Source: Gammaproteobacteria bacterium
GTDB lineage: Bacteria; Pseudomonadota; Gammaproteobacteria; Burkholderiales; Nitrosomonadaceae
Assembly (NCBI GenBank): GCA_015709635.1
Contig: CP054180.1
Location: 3,100,001 to 3,164,000, forward strand
Direction: 5' to 3'
Length of the DNA stretch: 64,000 nucleotides
The stretch's first letter is position 1. Every line of letters begins with the position of its first letter. Positions 42,877 to 50,689 of this stretch are shown piece by piece. The notes below the pieces were generated by a model, which was not told the DNA's origin, made no database searches, and saw only the letters and a list, made by a program, of their open reading frames with translations. The position numbers and the translations under genes are program-made.

Positions 42877-43411
42877 TTAGGTATAGCTATGACTCTCCTG
42901 CGCATCGTCTTACTACCCATACTTTTTCTTCTTGCTGGCTGTGAAGTTGAGATCAAGGTCAAAGTCGGCAATTCTGAAAAATCAGACTTCCATGAAAAAC
43001 CATGGCAGGTATATGCCACGAATAAGAAAAGCAACAAGCTAGAGATATGGTGGTCAAATCACGACAATCGTGATGACTGCTTGAAAAGCGTGAAATACGA
43101 TCTCACCTCATCCGTCCATGCCCAATGGTACACCAAGCCAGTCGGTTGTATGTACGTTGGCTCAGATAACAAATATGTTCTTTACATTATGAATACGTTA
43201 TACAACTCAAAAGCGTTTCTGTGCGTTGCAAAGCTGAAAAATCGCGGGGAAGCCGATAAAGAATTTACGGTGGCAATAAATGGCGCCCCCAAAGAAACAG
43301 ACTATTACCGTTGTGTTCTCCCAGAATGATCACAGTGCTTAACATTGCGATCGAGAGGGACGCTACGCCAGCGGATTTAGCCCACCCGCTCCGCGCCCCT
43401 CGCCTTAAACG
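42877..43411 (+). mobile_element. Probable integron gene cassette (535 bp)
   Basis: The left boundary is GTTAGGT (42876-42882), a perfect GTTRRRY core site with the cut after G, 6 bp before an ATG. One ORF follows, then an attC-like site whose R' core is at 43411-43417. Gene, short leader and attC immediately after the stop are the normal cassette plan. No integrase gene or attI is in the window, so this would be a solitary cassette or a remnant array. Integron integrases have been described in Nitrosomonas, which makes this plausible. Confidence 0.5.
42889..43329 (+). CDS. Hypothetical lipoprotein (cassette-borne)
   Basis: Protein of 146 aa, family not recognised. A lipoprotein signal peptide is clear: MTLLRIVLLPILFLLAGC, with the lipobox LAGC and acylated Cys at about residue 18. 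The mature part has five further cysteines (DDCLKSV, VGCMYVG, FLCVAKL, YRCVLPE among them) that could form disulfides, and a soluble beta-rich look. It lies between a GTTRRRY site and an attC-like site, so it is probably the passenger of a gene cassette. It is AT-richer than the genes on both sides. Confidence 0.75.
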   Translation: MTLLRIVLLPILFLLAGCEVEIKVKVGNSEKSDFHEKPWQVYATNKKSNKLEIWWSNHDNRDDCLKSVKYDLTSSVHAQWYTKPVGCMYVGSDNKYVLYIMNTLYNSKAFLCVAKLKNRGEADKEFTVAINGAPKETDYYRCVLPE

Positions 43412-43417
43412 CTAGGT
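43337..43417 (+). other. attC-like recombination site
   Basis: It starts 7 bp after a stop codon with R'' GCTTAAC (43337-43343, fits RYYYAAC) and ends with R' GCTAGGT (43411-43417, GTTRRRY with one change). Between them are imperfect inverted arms: GAGAGGGACGC on the left faces GCGCCCCTCGCC on the right, and an inner AGCGG faces CCGCT. Total 81 bp, within the attC size range. The R' change (T to C at 43412) would lie in sequence from the neighbouring segment. Confidence 0.5.
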
Positions 43418-43429
43418 TGCTTCGACGCG

Positions 43430-44143
43430 ATGCTCCCCAAAAATCTCATTTCCTTGCACAAGCATGAGGAAAAGATCCGCGAAGATAGCTTCCGTCTGAT
43501 CGAAGCTCAACAAAACCTCAGCGATCACTTGGCCATGATCCACGGATCGATGACGGTCATCTACGCTCTGGCGCACGACCATGCCAACGCAACCGACGAC
43601 GAACTAACTGTTCAGTATCTTGGTCTGAGGCTTTTTAATTCTACGGCATCGTCGATAAAGCTTGGCCTCTCCGGCTACTACCAGTCGGCCTTTGCTCTCA
43701 TGCGGGATATCTTCGAAACCGTGGCACTGCTCGACTATTTGCAAACGAATCCAAACCAAATCGCCGTGTGGAAGACAAGTGACAAAAAGCAGAGAATCGC
43801 GAAGTTTGGACCGGGCGCTATTCGGAATGCACTCAATAGCCGGGATCAGCTCTCTGGCAACAAACGGAAGGAGATGTACGACCGCTTATCTGAGTACGCC
43901 TCTCATGCCACGGCACCAAGCTTTCAGCTCTTGGCGCCCGAAAGGCTCGGCAAAATCGGCCCGTTCTTGAGTGAAAAGTACTTAAGGACGTGGCTGGAAG
44001 AAATGGTAAAGTTCCTTGTTCATGGTGCCACGATATTCATGGATCACTTCGAAAACGTCGAACCGCCTCTGCTTTTGGAGAAGACGGATTTTCTCGCGCA
44101 TGCCAACCGCTGGCGTAACAAGTACATGGGCAATCCAGAGTAA
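43430..44143 (+). CDS. Unknown protein with HEPN-like RNase motif, paired with an MNT gene
   Basis: Protein of 237 aa, mostly helical, not confidently assigned to a family. A candidate HEPN motif is R152-LSEYAS-H159 (Rx6H) in YDRLSEYASHA; HEPN domains in many toxins use Rx4-6H as the RNase active site. Another conserved-looking patch is SGYYQSAFALMRDIFETVALLDYL (about 81-104). It is longer than the usual HEPN toxin of MNT pairs (about 140 aa). The ATG follows the attC-like site by 12 bp and an MNT-type gene begins 15 bp after the stop. A toxin role is inference from motif and neighbour. Confidence 0.6.
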   Translation: MLPKNLISLHKHEEKIREDSFRLIEAQQNLSDHLAMIHGSMTVIYALAHDHANATDDELTVQYLGLRLFNSTASSIKLGLSGYYQSAFALMRDIFETVALLDYLQTNPNQIAVWKTSDKKQRIAKFGPGAIRNALNSRDQLSGNKRKEMYDRLSEYASHATAPSFQLLAPERLGKIGPFLSEKYLRTWLEEMVKFLVHGATIFMDHFENVEPPLLLEKTDFLAHANRWRNKYMGNPE

Positions 44144-44158
44144 ATAGACAGGGCGATA

Positions 44159-44470
44159 ATGCAAAATCTTGATATTACGCCGGATCAGCGCAAAATCCTG
44201 CTCGATCTGCTGAATGACTATCTGCCGGACGTGACGGTCTGGGTTTACGGTTCACGCATCAAAGGAACGGCGCGCCCGCAATCCGATTTGGATTTGGCGG
44301 TTTTTGCATCCGCGGAGCAGAAGCGGGCAGTCGCCGCGTTGAAAGAAGCATTGGAAGAAAGTCAGCTGCCGTTCCGGGTCGATTTGTTTGTTTGGGATGA
44401 AATCCCAGCACAGTTTCGCGAAAATATTCAGCAGGCGCATGTGGTTTTGGTCAATCCGCGTTCGTCATAA
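44159..44470 (+). CDS. MNT-domain nucleotidyltransferase (antitoxin-like)
   Basis: Protein of 103 aa with a minimal nucleotidyltransferase fold: YGSRIKGTARPQSDLDLAVF (GSR at 31-33, catalytic D43 and D45) and the third acidic residue D75 in RVDLFVWDEIP. In type VII toxin-antitoxin systems such MNT proteins AMPylate and silence a partner HEPN toxin encoded next to them. Here the upstream neighbour is a larger HEPN-like protein, not the usual HI0074-like partner. All three acidic residues are present, so it should be active. Confidence 0.85.
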   Translation: MQNLDITPDQRKILLDLLNDYLPDVTVWVYGSRIKGTARPQSDLDLAVFASAEQKRAVAALKEALEESQLPFRVDLFVWDEIPAQFRENIQQAHVVLVNPRSS

Positions 44471-44523
44471 CAGACTTTTAAGGTTTATCATTCAGTTTTT
44501 ACAATTAACTGTCCACGAGATTC

Positions 44524-45681
44524 ATGGAACCAACCTACTTCGACCACAACGCCACCACCCGCCTCGACGATGCCGTGCTGGAAGCCATGCTGCCGTATTT
44601 CCAGCAGGAATTTGGCAACGCGTCTAGCCGTCATAGCTACGGCATCAATGCCCGGCGGGCGATCGATAAAGCACGCAAGCAGGTGGCGGAGGCGGTCGGG
44701 GTGCAGCCGGTGCAGGTGATTTTCACCAGCGGCGGTTCGGAGGCGAATAATTTGTTTGTGCGCGGCGCGGTCGACAGCTTGAAGCCGGGCAATCTGTTCA
44801 TCAGTGCGATCGAGCATCCGTGCGTGCTGAAACCGGCGCAAGCGATCGCGCGGCGCAGTTGCGATCCTTGGGCGATGCATCAGCTGACGGTGAATGCGGA
44901 AGGGCAAGTCGATGCCGCTGCCGCCGAGGTAGCAATGCAAGCCAACAAACCGGGTGTGGTGTCGGTCATGCTGGCGAATAACGAAACCGGCGTGATTCAG
45001 GATGTCGCCGCAGTTGCTGAGCTGGCGCGTTCGCACGGCGCCTATGTGCATACCGATGCGATTCAGGGATTGGGTAAAATCCCGGTGGATTTTTCAGCGC
45101 TCAACGTGCATGCAATGACGTTATCCGCGCACAAGATTTACGGCCCGAAAGGTGCGGCGGCGTTGATCGTCGACAAGCGCCTGCTGCTGAAACCGTTGAT
45201 TTACGGCGGCGGACACGAAAACGGCCTGCGCTCCGGCACCGAAAACGTTCCGGCGATTGCCGGTTTCGGCGTGGCGTGCGAATTGGCCGTGGCGCGCCTG
45301 GCGGAAACCGCACAGCACACCGTCCGCTTGCGCGAACAACTGGAAACAGGATTGCTTAGTATGGGTGCGGCGATTTTCGGCAGTAATGCTGCACGCATTC
45401 CCAATACTTGCTATTTTGCGCTGCCGGATATCGAGGGTGACACGTTGGTCGTGAAGCTCGACAAAGCCGGTTTTGCCGTTGCCGCCGGGGCGGCGTGCTC
45501 CAGCGTGAATCCGGGGCAAAGTCACGTGCTCGCGGCGATGGGGATCGATCCGCTGCTGGCGCGTTGTGCGGTGCGTGTCAGTCTTGGCCGGGACAATACA
45601 CCGGAACAAGTCGATGGTTTTTTGCGTGCGACGCAACGCATTGTCGCGGAATTGCGGCAAACAAGCAGTATTTCATTTTAA
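44524..45681 (+). CDS. Cysteine desulfurase (NifS/IscS-like)
   Basis: Protein of 385 aa, class V PLP aminotransferase. The PLP lysine is in TLSAHKIYGPKG, the N-terminal pattern is YFDHNATTRLDDAVLEAMLPYF, and the catalytic cysteine is in AGAACSSVNPGQSHVLAAMG. The loop around the cysteine is of the long (group I, NifS/IscS) type. It supplies sulfur for Fe-S clusters or thio-modification. No iscU, iscA or hesB gene is adjacent, so it is not the housekeeping isc operon copy. Confidence 0.93.
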   Translation: MEPTYFDHNATTRLDDAVLEAMLPYFQQEFGNASSRHSYGINARRAIDKARKQVAEAVGVQPVQVIFTSGGSEANNLFVRGAVDSLKPGNLFISAIEHPCVLKPAQAIARRSCDPWAMHQLTVNAEGQVDAAAAEVAMQANKPGVVSVMLANNETGVIQDVAAVAELARSHGAYVHTDAIQGLGKIPVDFSALNVHAMTLSAHKIYGPKGAAALIVDKRLLLKPLIYGGGHENGLRSGTENVPAIAGFGVACELAVARLAETAQHTVRLREQLETGLLSMGAAIFGSNAARIPNTCYFALPDIEGDTLVVKLDKAGFAVAAGAACSSVNPGQSHVLAAMGIDPLLARCAVRVSLGRDNTPEQVDGFLRATQRIVAELRQTSSISF

Positions 45682-45753
45682 AAGCGCATTGCAGCGAGCA
45701 AACTTCGCTACAATGCCGGATTGATCAAACCGCCCCGCGCAATCAATCCCGAC

Positions 45754-46503
45754 ATGACCCATCAAACCGAGAAACCGATCAAAGCGATTATCCTGAGCGC
45801 CGGACAAGGACGGCGACTGCTGCCGTTGACCGAAAACACACCGAAATGCCTGCTGCCGGTTGCCGACAAACCGGTACTGGCATGGCAACTCGAGGCGCTG
45901 CTGGCTGTTGGCGTGACCGACATTACCGTCATCACCGGTTTCCAGGTGGGATTGATCGAAGACTTGCTGCGGCAGCGTTATGCGCAGTATCCGGGCATCA
46001 AAATCCTGTTCAACCCGTTTTATGAAGTGGCGGATAATCTCGCCAGTTGCTGGATTGCACGCGGTGAAATGGATAGCGATTTTCTAATTATGAACGGCGA
46101 TACCGTGATCGAATCCGCGCTGCTGAACAAGGTCTTGAATTCGCAGGCCGCGCCCATTACACTCAGCGTGGATTTCAAGGACAGTTACGATGCCGACGAT
46201 ATGAAAGTGCAACTGGATACCAAGGGTTGGGTACAGCAAGTCAGCAAAATCGTACCGCCGCATGAGGTTAATGCGGAATCGATCGGCTTGATTTATTTCC
46301 GCGGCGAAGGCGTACAACTATTCCGGCAAGCCGTGGAAGAAGCGTTACGCCACCCGGCGGAGTTGAAATCGTGGTATTTGTCGATCATCGACCGGCTCGC
46401 CAAACAACGTTTGGTTAATTCCTGTTCGATCCAAGGATTGCGCTGGTGCGAAATCGATTTCATCGAAGATTTATCGCGTGCGGGCATTATTTTTAGTCAA
46501 TGA
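45754..46503 (+). CDS. NTP transferase (sugar/choline-phosphate nucleotidyltransferase type)
   Basis: Protein of 249 aa from the ATG at 45754 (MTHQTEKPIKAIILSAGQGRRL); a TTG at 45721 would add 11 unconserved residues. Signature AIILSAGQGRRLLPLTENTPKCLLPV (GxGxRLxPLT...PK), then the metal aspartate in DFLIMNGDTVIES, and ADNLASCW, seen in LicC-like choline-phosphate cytidylyltransferases and MobA-like enzymes. The substrate is not determined. A HIT protein follows after 6 bp. Confidence 0.88.
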   Translation: MTHQTEKPIKAIILSAGQGRRLLPLTENTPKCLLPVADKPVLAWQLEALLAVGVTDITVITGFQVGLIEDLLRQRYAQYPGIKILFNPFYEVADNLASCWIARGEMDSDFLIMNGDTVIESALLNKVLNSQAAPITLSVDFKDSYDADDMKVQLDTKGWVQQVSKIVPPHEVNAESIGLIYFRGEGVQLFRQAVEEALRHPAELKSWYLSIIDRLAKQRLVNSCSIQGLRWCEIDFIEDLSRAGIIFSQ

Positions 46504-46509
46504 TTTGGC

Positions 46510-46965
46510 ATGACACAGTTGTCGATTCCATCAGAATTTAACGCGACGATGCGCAAGTTCGGCGCACCGCAAACGATTATCCGCTCGTATCGGTACTGGT
46601 CGGTGCTGCTGCGCCCGGCACAAGCGACTCTTGGTGCGTTGGTGCTGGCTGCACACGAACCGGCAAAAGCCTTTGCGGAATTAAGCCCGGCAAGCTTCAC
46701 CGAGTTGCAGGAAGTCACCGGCGATATCGAAACGGCGCTGACCCAAGCGTTTCACTACGACAAAATCAATTACCTGATGCTGATGATGGTCGACCCAGAC
46801 GTGCATTTTCATGTGCTGCCGCGCTATGCTCAGCCGAAATCGTTTGCCGGGCTGGAATTTATCGACGCAGGCTGGCCGGCGGTGCCGAATCTGGGACAAA
46901 TCAACGCTACCGATGCGGCAATCAATCAGCGCATCATGAATCATATACAATCCTGCTGGTCTTAA
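46510..46965 (+). CDS. HIT family protein
   Basis: Protein of 151 aa with a histidine-triad motif in VHFHVLPRY (HxHxxP form with one position missing relative to HxHxH) and the preceding YLMLMMVDPDVHF strand. HIT enzymes are nucleotide hydrolases or transferases acting on AMP-X or dinucleotides. The two-His form leaves exact activity open. It lies between a nucleotidyltransferase and a desaturase gene in one apparent operon. Confidence 0.82.
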   Translation: MTQLSIPSEFNATMRKFGAPQTIIRSYRYWSVLLRPAQATLGALVLAAHEPAKAFAELSPASFTELQEVTGDIETALTQAFHYDKINYLMLMMVDPDVHFHVLPRYAQPKSFAGLEFIDAGWPAVPNLGQINATDAAINQRIMNHIQSCWS

Positions 46966-46986
46966 GCGAAACCTGCGAGACGACAC

Positions 46987-48051
46987 GTGACCGAAGAAAA
47001 AGCCCCTTACGTCAAAGAATTTCCGCTACGCGAAGCGCATCATCTGGTGCGCGACCTGATGACACCGAATCCCTGGATTTATTGGAGCGATTTTCTGTTT
47101 CATATCACGCTCGGCTGGGCGGCGTATTTTACCGCGCTGCTTTCCCCGCTGTTTTCGCTATGGCAATTGGGCAGTTTTGTGGTCGCCGTCTTGGCTTTAT
47201 ACCGCTCGGCGATTTTTGTGCATGAGCTGGCGCACTTGAAAAAGGGCACGTTCCAAAACTTCCGCCTGGTATGGAATATCATCTGCGGCGTGCCGTTCAT
47301 GATCCCGTCGTTTACATACGACGGCGTTCACAACGACCACCACAAGCCGGATGTGTACGGCACCAGCGCGGATGGCGAATATCTGCCGTTCGCGACACGT
47401 AAACCGGCGGAAATGGTGGTTTATGTGTTGCTGTCGCTTCTGATCCCAATTGCATTGGCGGCGCGCTTCGTGCTCCTGACACCGATTTCGTATCTGATCC
47501 CGCCGTTGCGTAAAATTGTCTGGGAACGCGCGTCATCGCTGACCATCGATCCCGCTTACCGGCGCGCGCCGGATGCCATCCGCAACGATCTCAACTGGCA
47601 GCAACAAGAACTCGGCGCCTGTTTATTCGGTTCCAGTGTAATCGCACTGGTTTGGCTGGGTGTGTTTCCGGTTTCGGTGCTGATATTGTGGTATCTGATC
47701 GCAGTGGCTATTTTTATCCTCAATTCGCTGCGCACACTGGCGGCGCACGCTTACCGCAATCCCGGCGACCGCAAAATGACCTTGCCGGAACAGTATCTGG
47801 ATTCAGTCAACATTCCCGGCAATTTTCTGATTACACCACTATGGGCACCGGTCGGCTTGCGTTACCATGCCACGCACCATTTGTTCATGAGCATGCCTTA
47901 TCATAATTTAGGCCGGGCGCAACGCCGCCTGGTCAATAATCTGACCGACAATTCGCAGTACATCAAAACGCTGCGCAGCGGTTTATGGCCGGCACTGAAG
48001 CAAATCTGGCACGAATCGTCCGAAGCCGCGGCGAAAGCGCCGCAACAATAG
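46987..48051 (+). CDS. Fatty acid desaturase family protein
   Basis: Protein of 354 aa from a GTG start. Three histidine boxes of membrane di-iron desaturases are present: HELAH (79-83), HNDHH (115-119) and HATHH (about 296-300). Several membrane segments (LGWAAYFTALL, FVVAVLALYRSAIF, MVVYVLLSLLIPIALAARF). It likely introduces a double bond or hydroxyl in a lipid acyl chain. It is 21 bp after the HIT gene, so the substrate may be a lipid made by this cluster. Confidence 0.9.
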   Translation: MTEEKAPYVKEFPLREAHHLVRDLMTPNPWIYWSDFLFHITLGWAAYFTALLSPLFSLWQLGSFVVAVLALYRSAIFVHELAHLKKGTFQNFRLVWNIICGVPFMIPSFTYDGVHNDHHKPDVYGTSADGEYLPFATRKPAEMVVYVLLSLLIPIALAARFVLLTPISYLIPPLRKIVWERASSLTIDPAYRRAPDAIRNDLNWQQQELGACLFGSSVIALVWLGVFPVSVLILWYLIAVAIFILNSLRTLAAHAYRNPGDRKMTLPEQYLDSVNIPGNFLITPLWAPVGLRYHATHHLFMSMPYHNLGRAQRRLVNNLTDNSQYIKTLRSGLWPALKQIWHESSEAAAKAPQQ

Positions 48052-48098
48052 TCCGAGTGCTGAAAACCATTCCAACCGCAGAAAATTTGCAACCGCCT

Positions 48099-48785
48099 AT
48101 GACCAAACTGGTATTGCTGCGACACGGCCAGAGCATCTGGAACCGGGAAAAGCGATTTACCGGTTGGAGCGATATTCCGTTGAGCCCCGAGGGCGAGCGT
48201 GAAGCGCAACAAGCCGGGTATTTACTGAAGCAGGCAGGATTCACATTCGATATGTGCTTTACCTCGACACTGCAGCGCGCCAAAGCCACGGCGCGCATCG
48301 TTTTGTCGGCGATGAACCTGGATATACCGGTATATGAGAACTGGCATTTGAACGAGCGCCATTACGGCGCGCTGGAAGGTATGGAGCGCTGGGAAGCGAT
48401 CAAAAAATTCGGTATCTGGCCTATTCTGGGTTGTCAGATCAAATTTGATGCAACGCCGCCGTACCTGAATCCGCAAGACCCCCGTTTTCCCGGCAATCAA
48501 CCCGGTTACGCCGCTATCGACAAAAATGAGATTCCCCGCGGAGAAAGTTTGCAGCACACGTTGACACGCATACAACCTTATTGGGAAGAAACGATCCGGC
48601 CGGAAATTCAGCAAGGAAAACGGCTGCTCATCGTTTCCCATCGCAATACCTTGCGGGTATTCACCATGCTGTTGGATCAGCTGTCGTCCGTAATCGTCAT
48701 AAAAACAAGGCTCGCCACGGCACGGCCTTTGGTTTACGAACTGGATCGGCACTGCAAGACAGTACGCCATTATTACGTGGACTAA
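48099..48785 (+). CDS. Divergent 2,3-bisphosphoglycerate-dependent phosphoglycerate mutase-like protein
   Basis: Protein of 228 aa from the ATG at 48099, giving MTKLVLLRHGQSIWNREKRFTGWSDIPLS. The phosphohistidine motif LLRHGQS and ERHYGALEG are typical of GpmA, but the second histidine region reads VSHRNTLRVF instead of AHGNSLRAL, and the mid-part (FGIWPILGCQIKF) differs from the glycolytic enzyme. It may be a paralogue with a different phosphate-ester substrate or a fast-evolving GpmA. It is the last member of the nucleotidyltransferase-HIT-desaturase group. Confidence 0.8.
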   Translation: MTKLVLLRHGQSIWNREKRFTGWSDIPLSPEGEREAQQAGYLLKQAGFTFDMCFTSTLQRAKATARIVLSAMNLDIPVYENWHLNERHYGALEGMERWEAIKKFGIWPILGCQIKFDATPPYLNPQDPRFPGNQPGYAAIDKNEIPRGESLQHTLTRIQPYWEETIRPEIQQGKRLLIVSHRNTLRVFTMLLDQLSSVIVIKTRLATARPLVYELDRHCKTVRHYYVD

Positions 48786-48801
48786 TCGGCTGCAACCGGC
48801 C

Positions 48802-49305
48802 ATGCCGACCATTTACAGCTTCCCGCCCATTGCGGGCAACCAAGCGAAAATTCTGATCCTCGGCAGCATGCCAGGGGAAGCATCGTTGGCAGCCCAACAA
48901 TATTATGCGCATCAACGCAACGCTTTCTGGCCGATTATGACGCAATTGCTGCAAATCGACCCGCAAGCTTCGTACCAAGAAAGAATCACTGCGCTGCAAT
49001 CATCGCCGATTGCGCTATGGGATGTTCTTAAATCCTGCAAACGCGTCGGCAGCCTGGATTCGATGATCGAAAGCGGCTCACAGATCAGCAACGACTTTCA
49101 ATCCTTTTTTTCTACTCACCGAAAAATTACCCATGTGTTTTTTAACGGTGGAACTGCCGAGGCCAGTTTTAAACGTTATGTATTACCGGGATGCGGTCTT
49201 AACTTGATATGCGCACGTTTACCGTCCACCAGCCCCGCCAATGCCTGCTTCTCATTTGACGACAAATGCAGAGCTTGGCATGACATGCTCCGTTCCGCCT
49301 TTTAA
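48802..49305 (+). CDS. Hypoxanthine-DNA glycosylase (UDG superfamily, HDG family)
   Basis: Protein of 167 aa. The family pattern is GSMPGEASLAAQQYYAHQRNAFW near the N-terminus and ARLPSTSPAN near the C-terminus. HDG (DNA-deoxyinosine glycosylase) enzymes remove hypoxanthine produced by adenine deamination. It starts 16 bp after the mutase-like gene, on the same strand; a functional link is not evident. With the AlkA-like gene it makes two base-excision enzymes in 7 kb. Confidence 0.9.
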   Translation: MPTIYSFPPIAGNQAKILILGSMPGEASLAAQQYYAHQRNAFWPIMTQLLQIDPQASYQERITALQSSPIALWDVLKSCKRVGSLDSMIESGSQISNDFQSFFSTHRKITHVFFNGGTAEASFKRYVLPGCGLNLICARLPSTSPANACFSFDDKCRAWHDMLRSAF

Positions 49306-49422
49306 TCCTGATATCCGCGCTAAAAACAAGACGAACCCTTGACGGCGAAGCACGGGATGCGATTTACTTATGCTGAAGTAGCGCAATACCGATTAATCCG
49401 TACTCACTTGAAAGGAATCGCG

Positions 49423-49497
49423 ATGAAAAAGCTCATTATCATTGTCCTCGTTATATTTGCCGTCGGATACATTAGCTTGATGGTTCAATATTTTTGA
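49423..49497 (+). CDS. Candidate 24-aa single-span membrane peptide
   Basis: ATG at 49423, stop TGA at 49495-49497. The product MKKLIIIVLVIFAVGYISLM plus VQYF is one short transmembrane helix with a positive start. AAAGGA (49411-49416) sits at good distance before the ATG. The 300-bp gap between the HDG and VanZ-like genes holds nothing else, and the ORF is followed by AT-rich sequence. Such peptides often regulate membrane enzymes, but no family is recognised. Confidence 0.5.
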   Translation: MKKLIIIVLVIFAVGYISLMVQYF

Positions 49498-49618
49498 AAA
49501 AACAATCGCACAAATTATTACTTGTACGCCGAGGCATACAATGGCCAGGAAAAAAGTGCGCGGTCTTTCCTGAGTGCACAGTGATTTCCCAGTCAGGCTG
49601 AGCACACCGGATTAATGT

Positions 49619-50662
49619 ATGCCTTTATTTAAAACAAACTGCTTGCTTTTCATCCTGCTGGTCATTGCCACCTTGGTATCCTACCACCGCTTTGACCAGT
49701 ATCAGCAAACCGGACCAGAACTGTTGACCGGACACTGGAAATTCCAGATAGCTGAAAACAGCCGGATTGATGTTACGGATGAGGGTTTAACTCTTTTTTC
49801 CAGCGATGCAAAAACCGGTGCCAGTGCGCATCAGGATCTTCCAATGGTAAAACCCGGCACTGTTTTATTGGTATCCGCCGATGTAAAGTGCGCTAACGTG
49901 AGGGCGGGCAAGCACCCCTGGAATACAGCGAGATTGCTATTGGCGCAAAATGATGGAAAAAAAGACCGCTGGGATCTGCCACACGCGACTATCACTCTGA
50001 CAGGAAACCATGATTGGAAAAATTACCGCAAGGCTTTCACGATTGCATCGGACACTGAGAAAATCTGGTTGCTTGCACAACTCAGCCAAACTACTGGATC
50101 GCTGCAGATAAAAAATATCCATGTTTACCCGGTCTACGAGAATCCGGAGTATCTATGGGCGCGAGACATCATTTTGCTTGCATGGGGTGCTTATTTTCTG
50201 CTGTTTGCCGGTTCATTTCTTTTCATGAACAAGAAGAATTTTCTTATCCGCTTACTGCTGATTGCCATTTTGATCTCCATCATCGCCGGCATAACCTTGC
50301 CGGGTGACATGAAAATGCAAGTATCGAATGAAGTTAAAATTCAGCTGGATGCCGAAAGCGAATTATTCAAAACCGCCATCCCGTGGGATTTATCCAAGGT
50401 CTGGCATTTTTGCTTTTTCTTCCTGTTCGGTTTGATTTTATTGACCATGCTGGAAAAAGAATTAACTTTGCAAGGGATTGCCATGGTGCTGCTACTAGCC
50501 GGAAGCACTGAAATCGCGCAACTTTATATTGAGGGGCGAACCCCGCTAGTGAGCGATTTTTTTATTGATGTGGCGGGTGGGATTGCCGGGATGATATTGA
50601 GCAGGATTTTTATTTCAAAGCAGAATGGCACACCCGCAAAAAGCTCTATTGCTCAGCAGTAA
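49619..50662 (+). CDS. VanZ-like membrane protein with an extra N-terminal periplasmic domain
   Basis: Protein of 347 aa. An N-terminal membrane anchor (LFILLVIATLVSYHRF), a periplasmic beta-rich domain of about 140 residues (ENSRIDVTDEGLTLFS..., LLAQLSQTTGSLQIKNIHVYPVY) resembling carbohydrate-binding modules, then five or so membrane segments ending in a VanZ-like region (WHFCFFFLFGLILL, STEIAQLYIEGRTPLVSDFFIDVAGGIAG). VanZ relatives have unclear roles in envelope or teicoplanin resistance; the fused domain is not typical of VanZ itself. Confidence 0.8.
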   Translation: MPLFKTNCLLFILLVIATLVSYHRFDQYQQTGPELLTGHWKFQIAENSRIDVTDEGLTLFSSDAKTGASAHQDLPMVKPGTVLLVSADVKCANVRAGKHPWNTARLLLAQNDGKKDRWDLPHATITLTGNHDWKNYRKAFTIASDTEKIWLLAQLSQTTGSLQIKNIHVYPVYENPEYLWARDIILLAWGAYFLLFAGSFLFMNKKNFLIRLLLIAILISIIAGITLPGDMKMQVSNEVKIQLDAESELFKTAIPWDLSKVWHFCFFFLFGLILLTMLEKELTLQGIAMVLLLAGSTEIAQLYIEGRTPLVSDFFIDVAGGIAGMILSRIFISKQNGTPAKSSIAQQ

Positions 50663-50689
50663 TTAAATCCTTAAAAAGTAATAGGCATC

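Noticed and set aside
44144..44523. A second attC after the HEPN-like or MNT gene
   Set aside because: No RYYYAAC/GTTRRRY pair with paired arms was found in 44144-44158 or 44471-44523.
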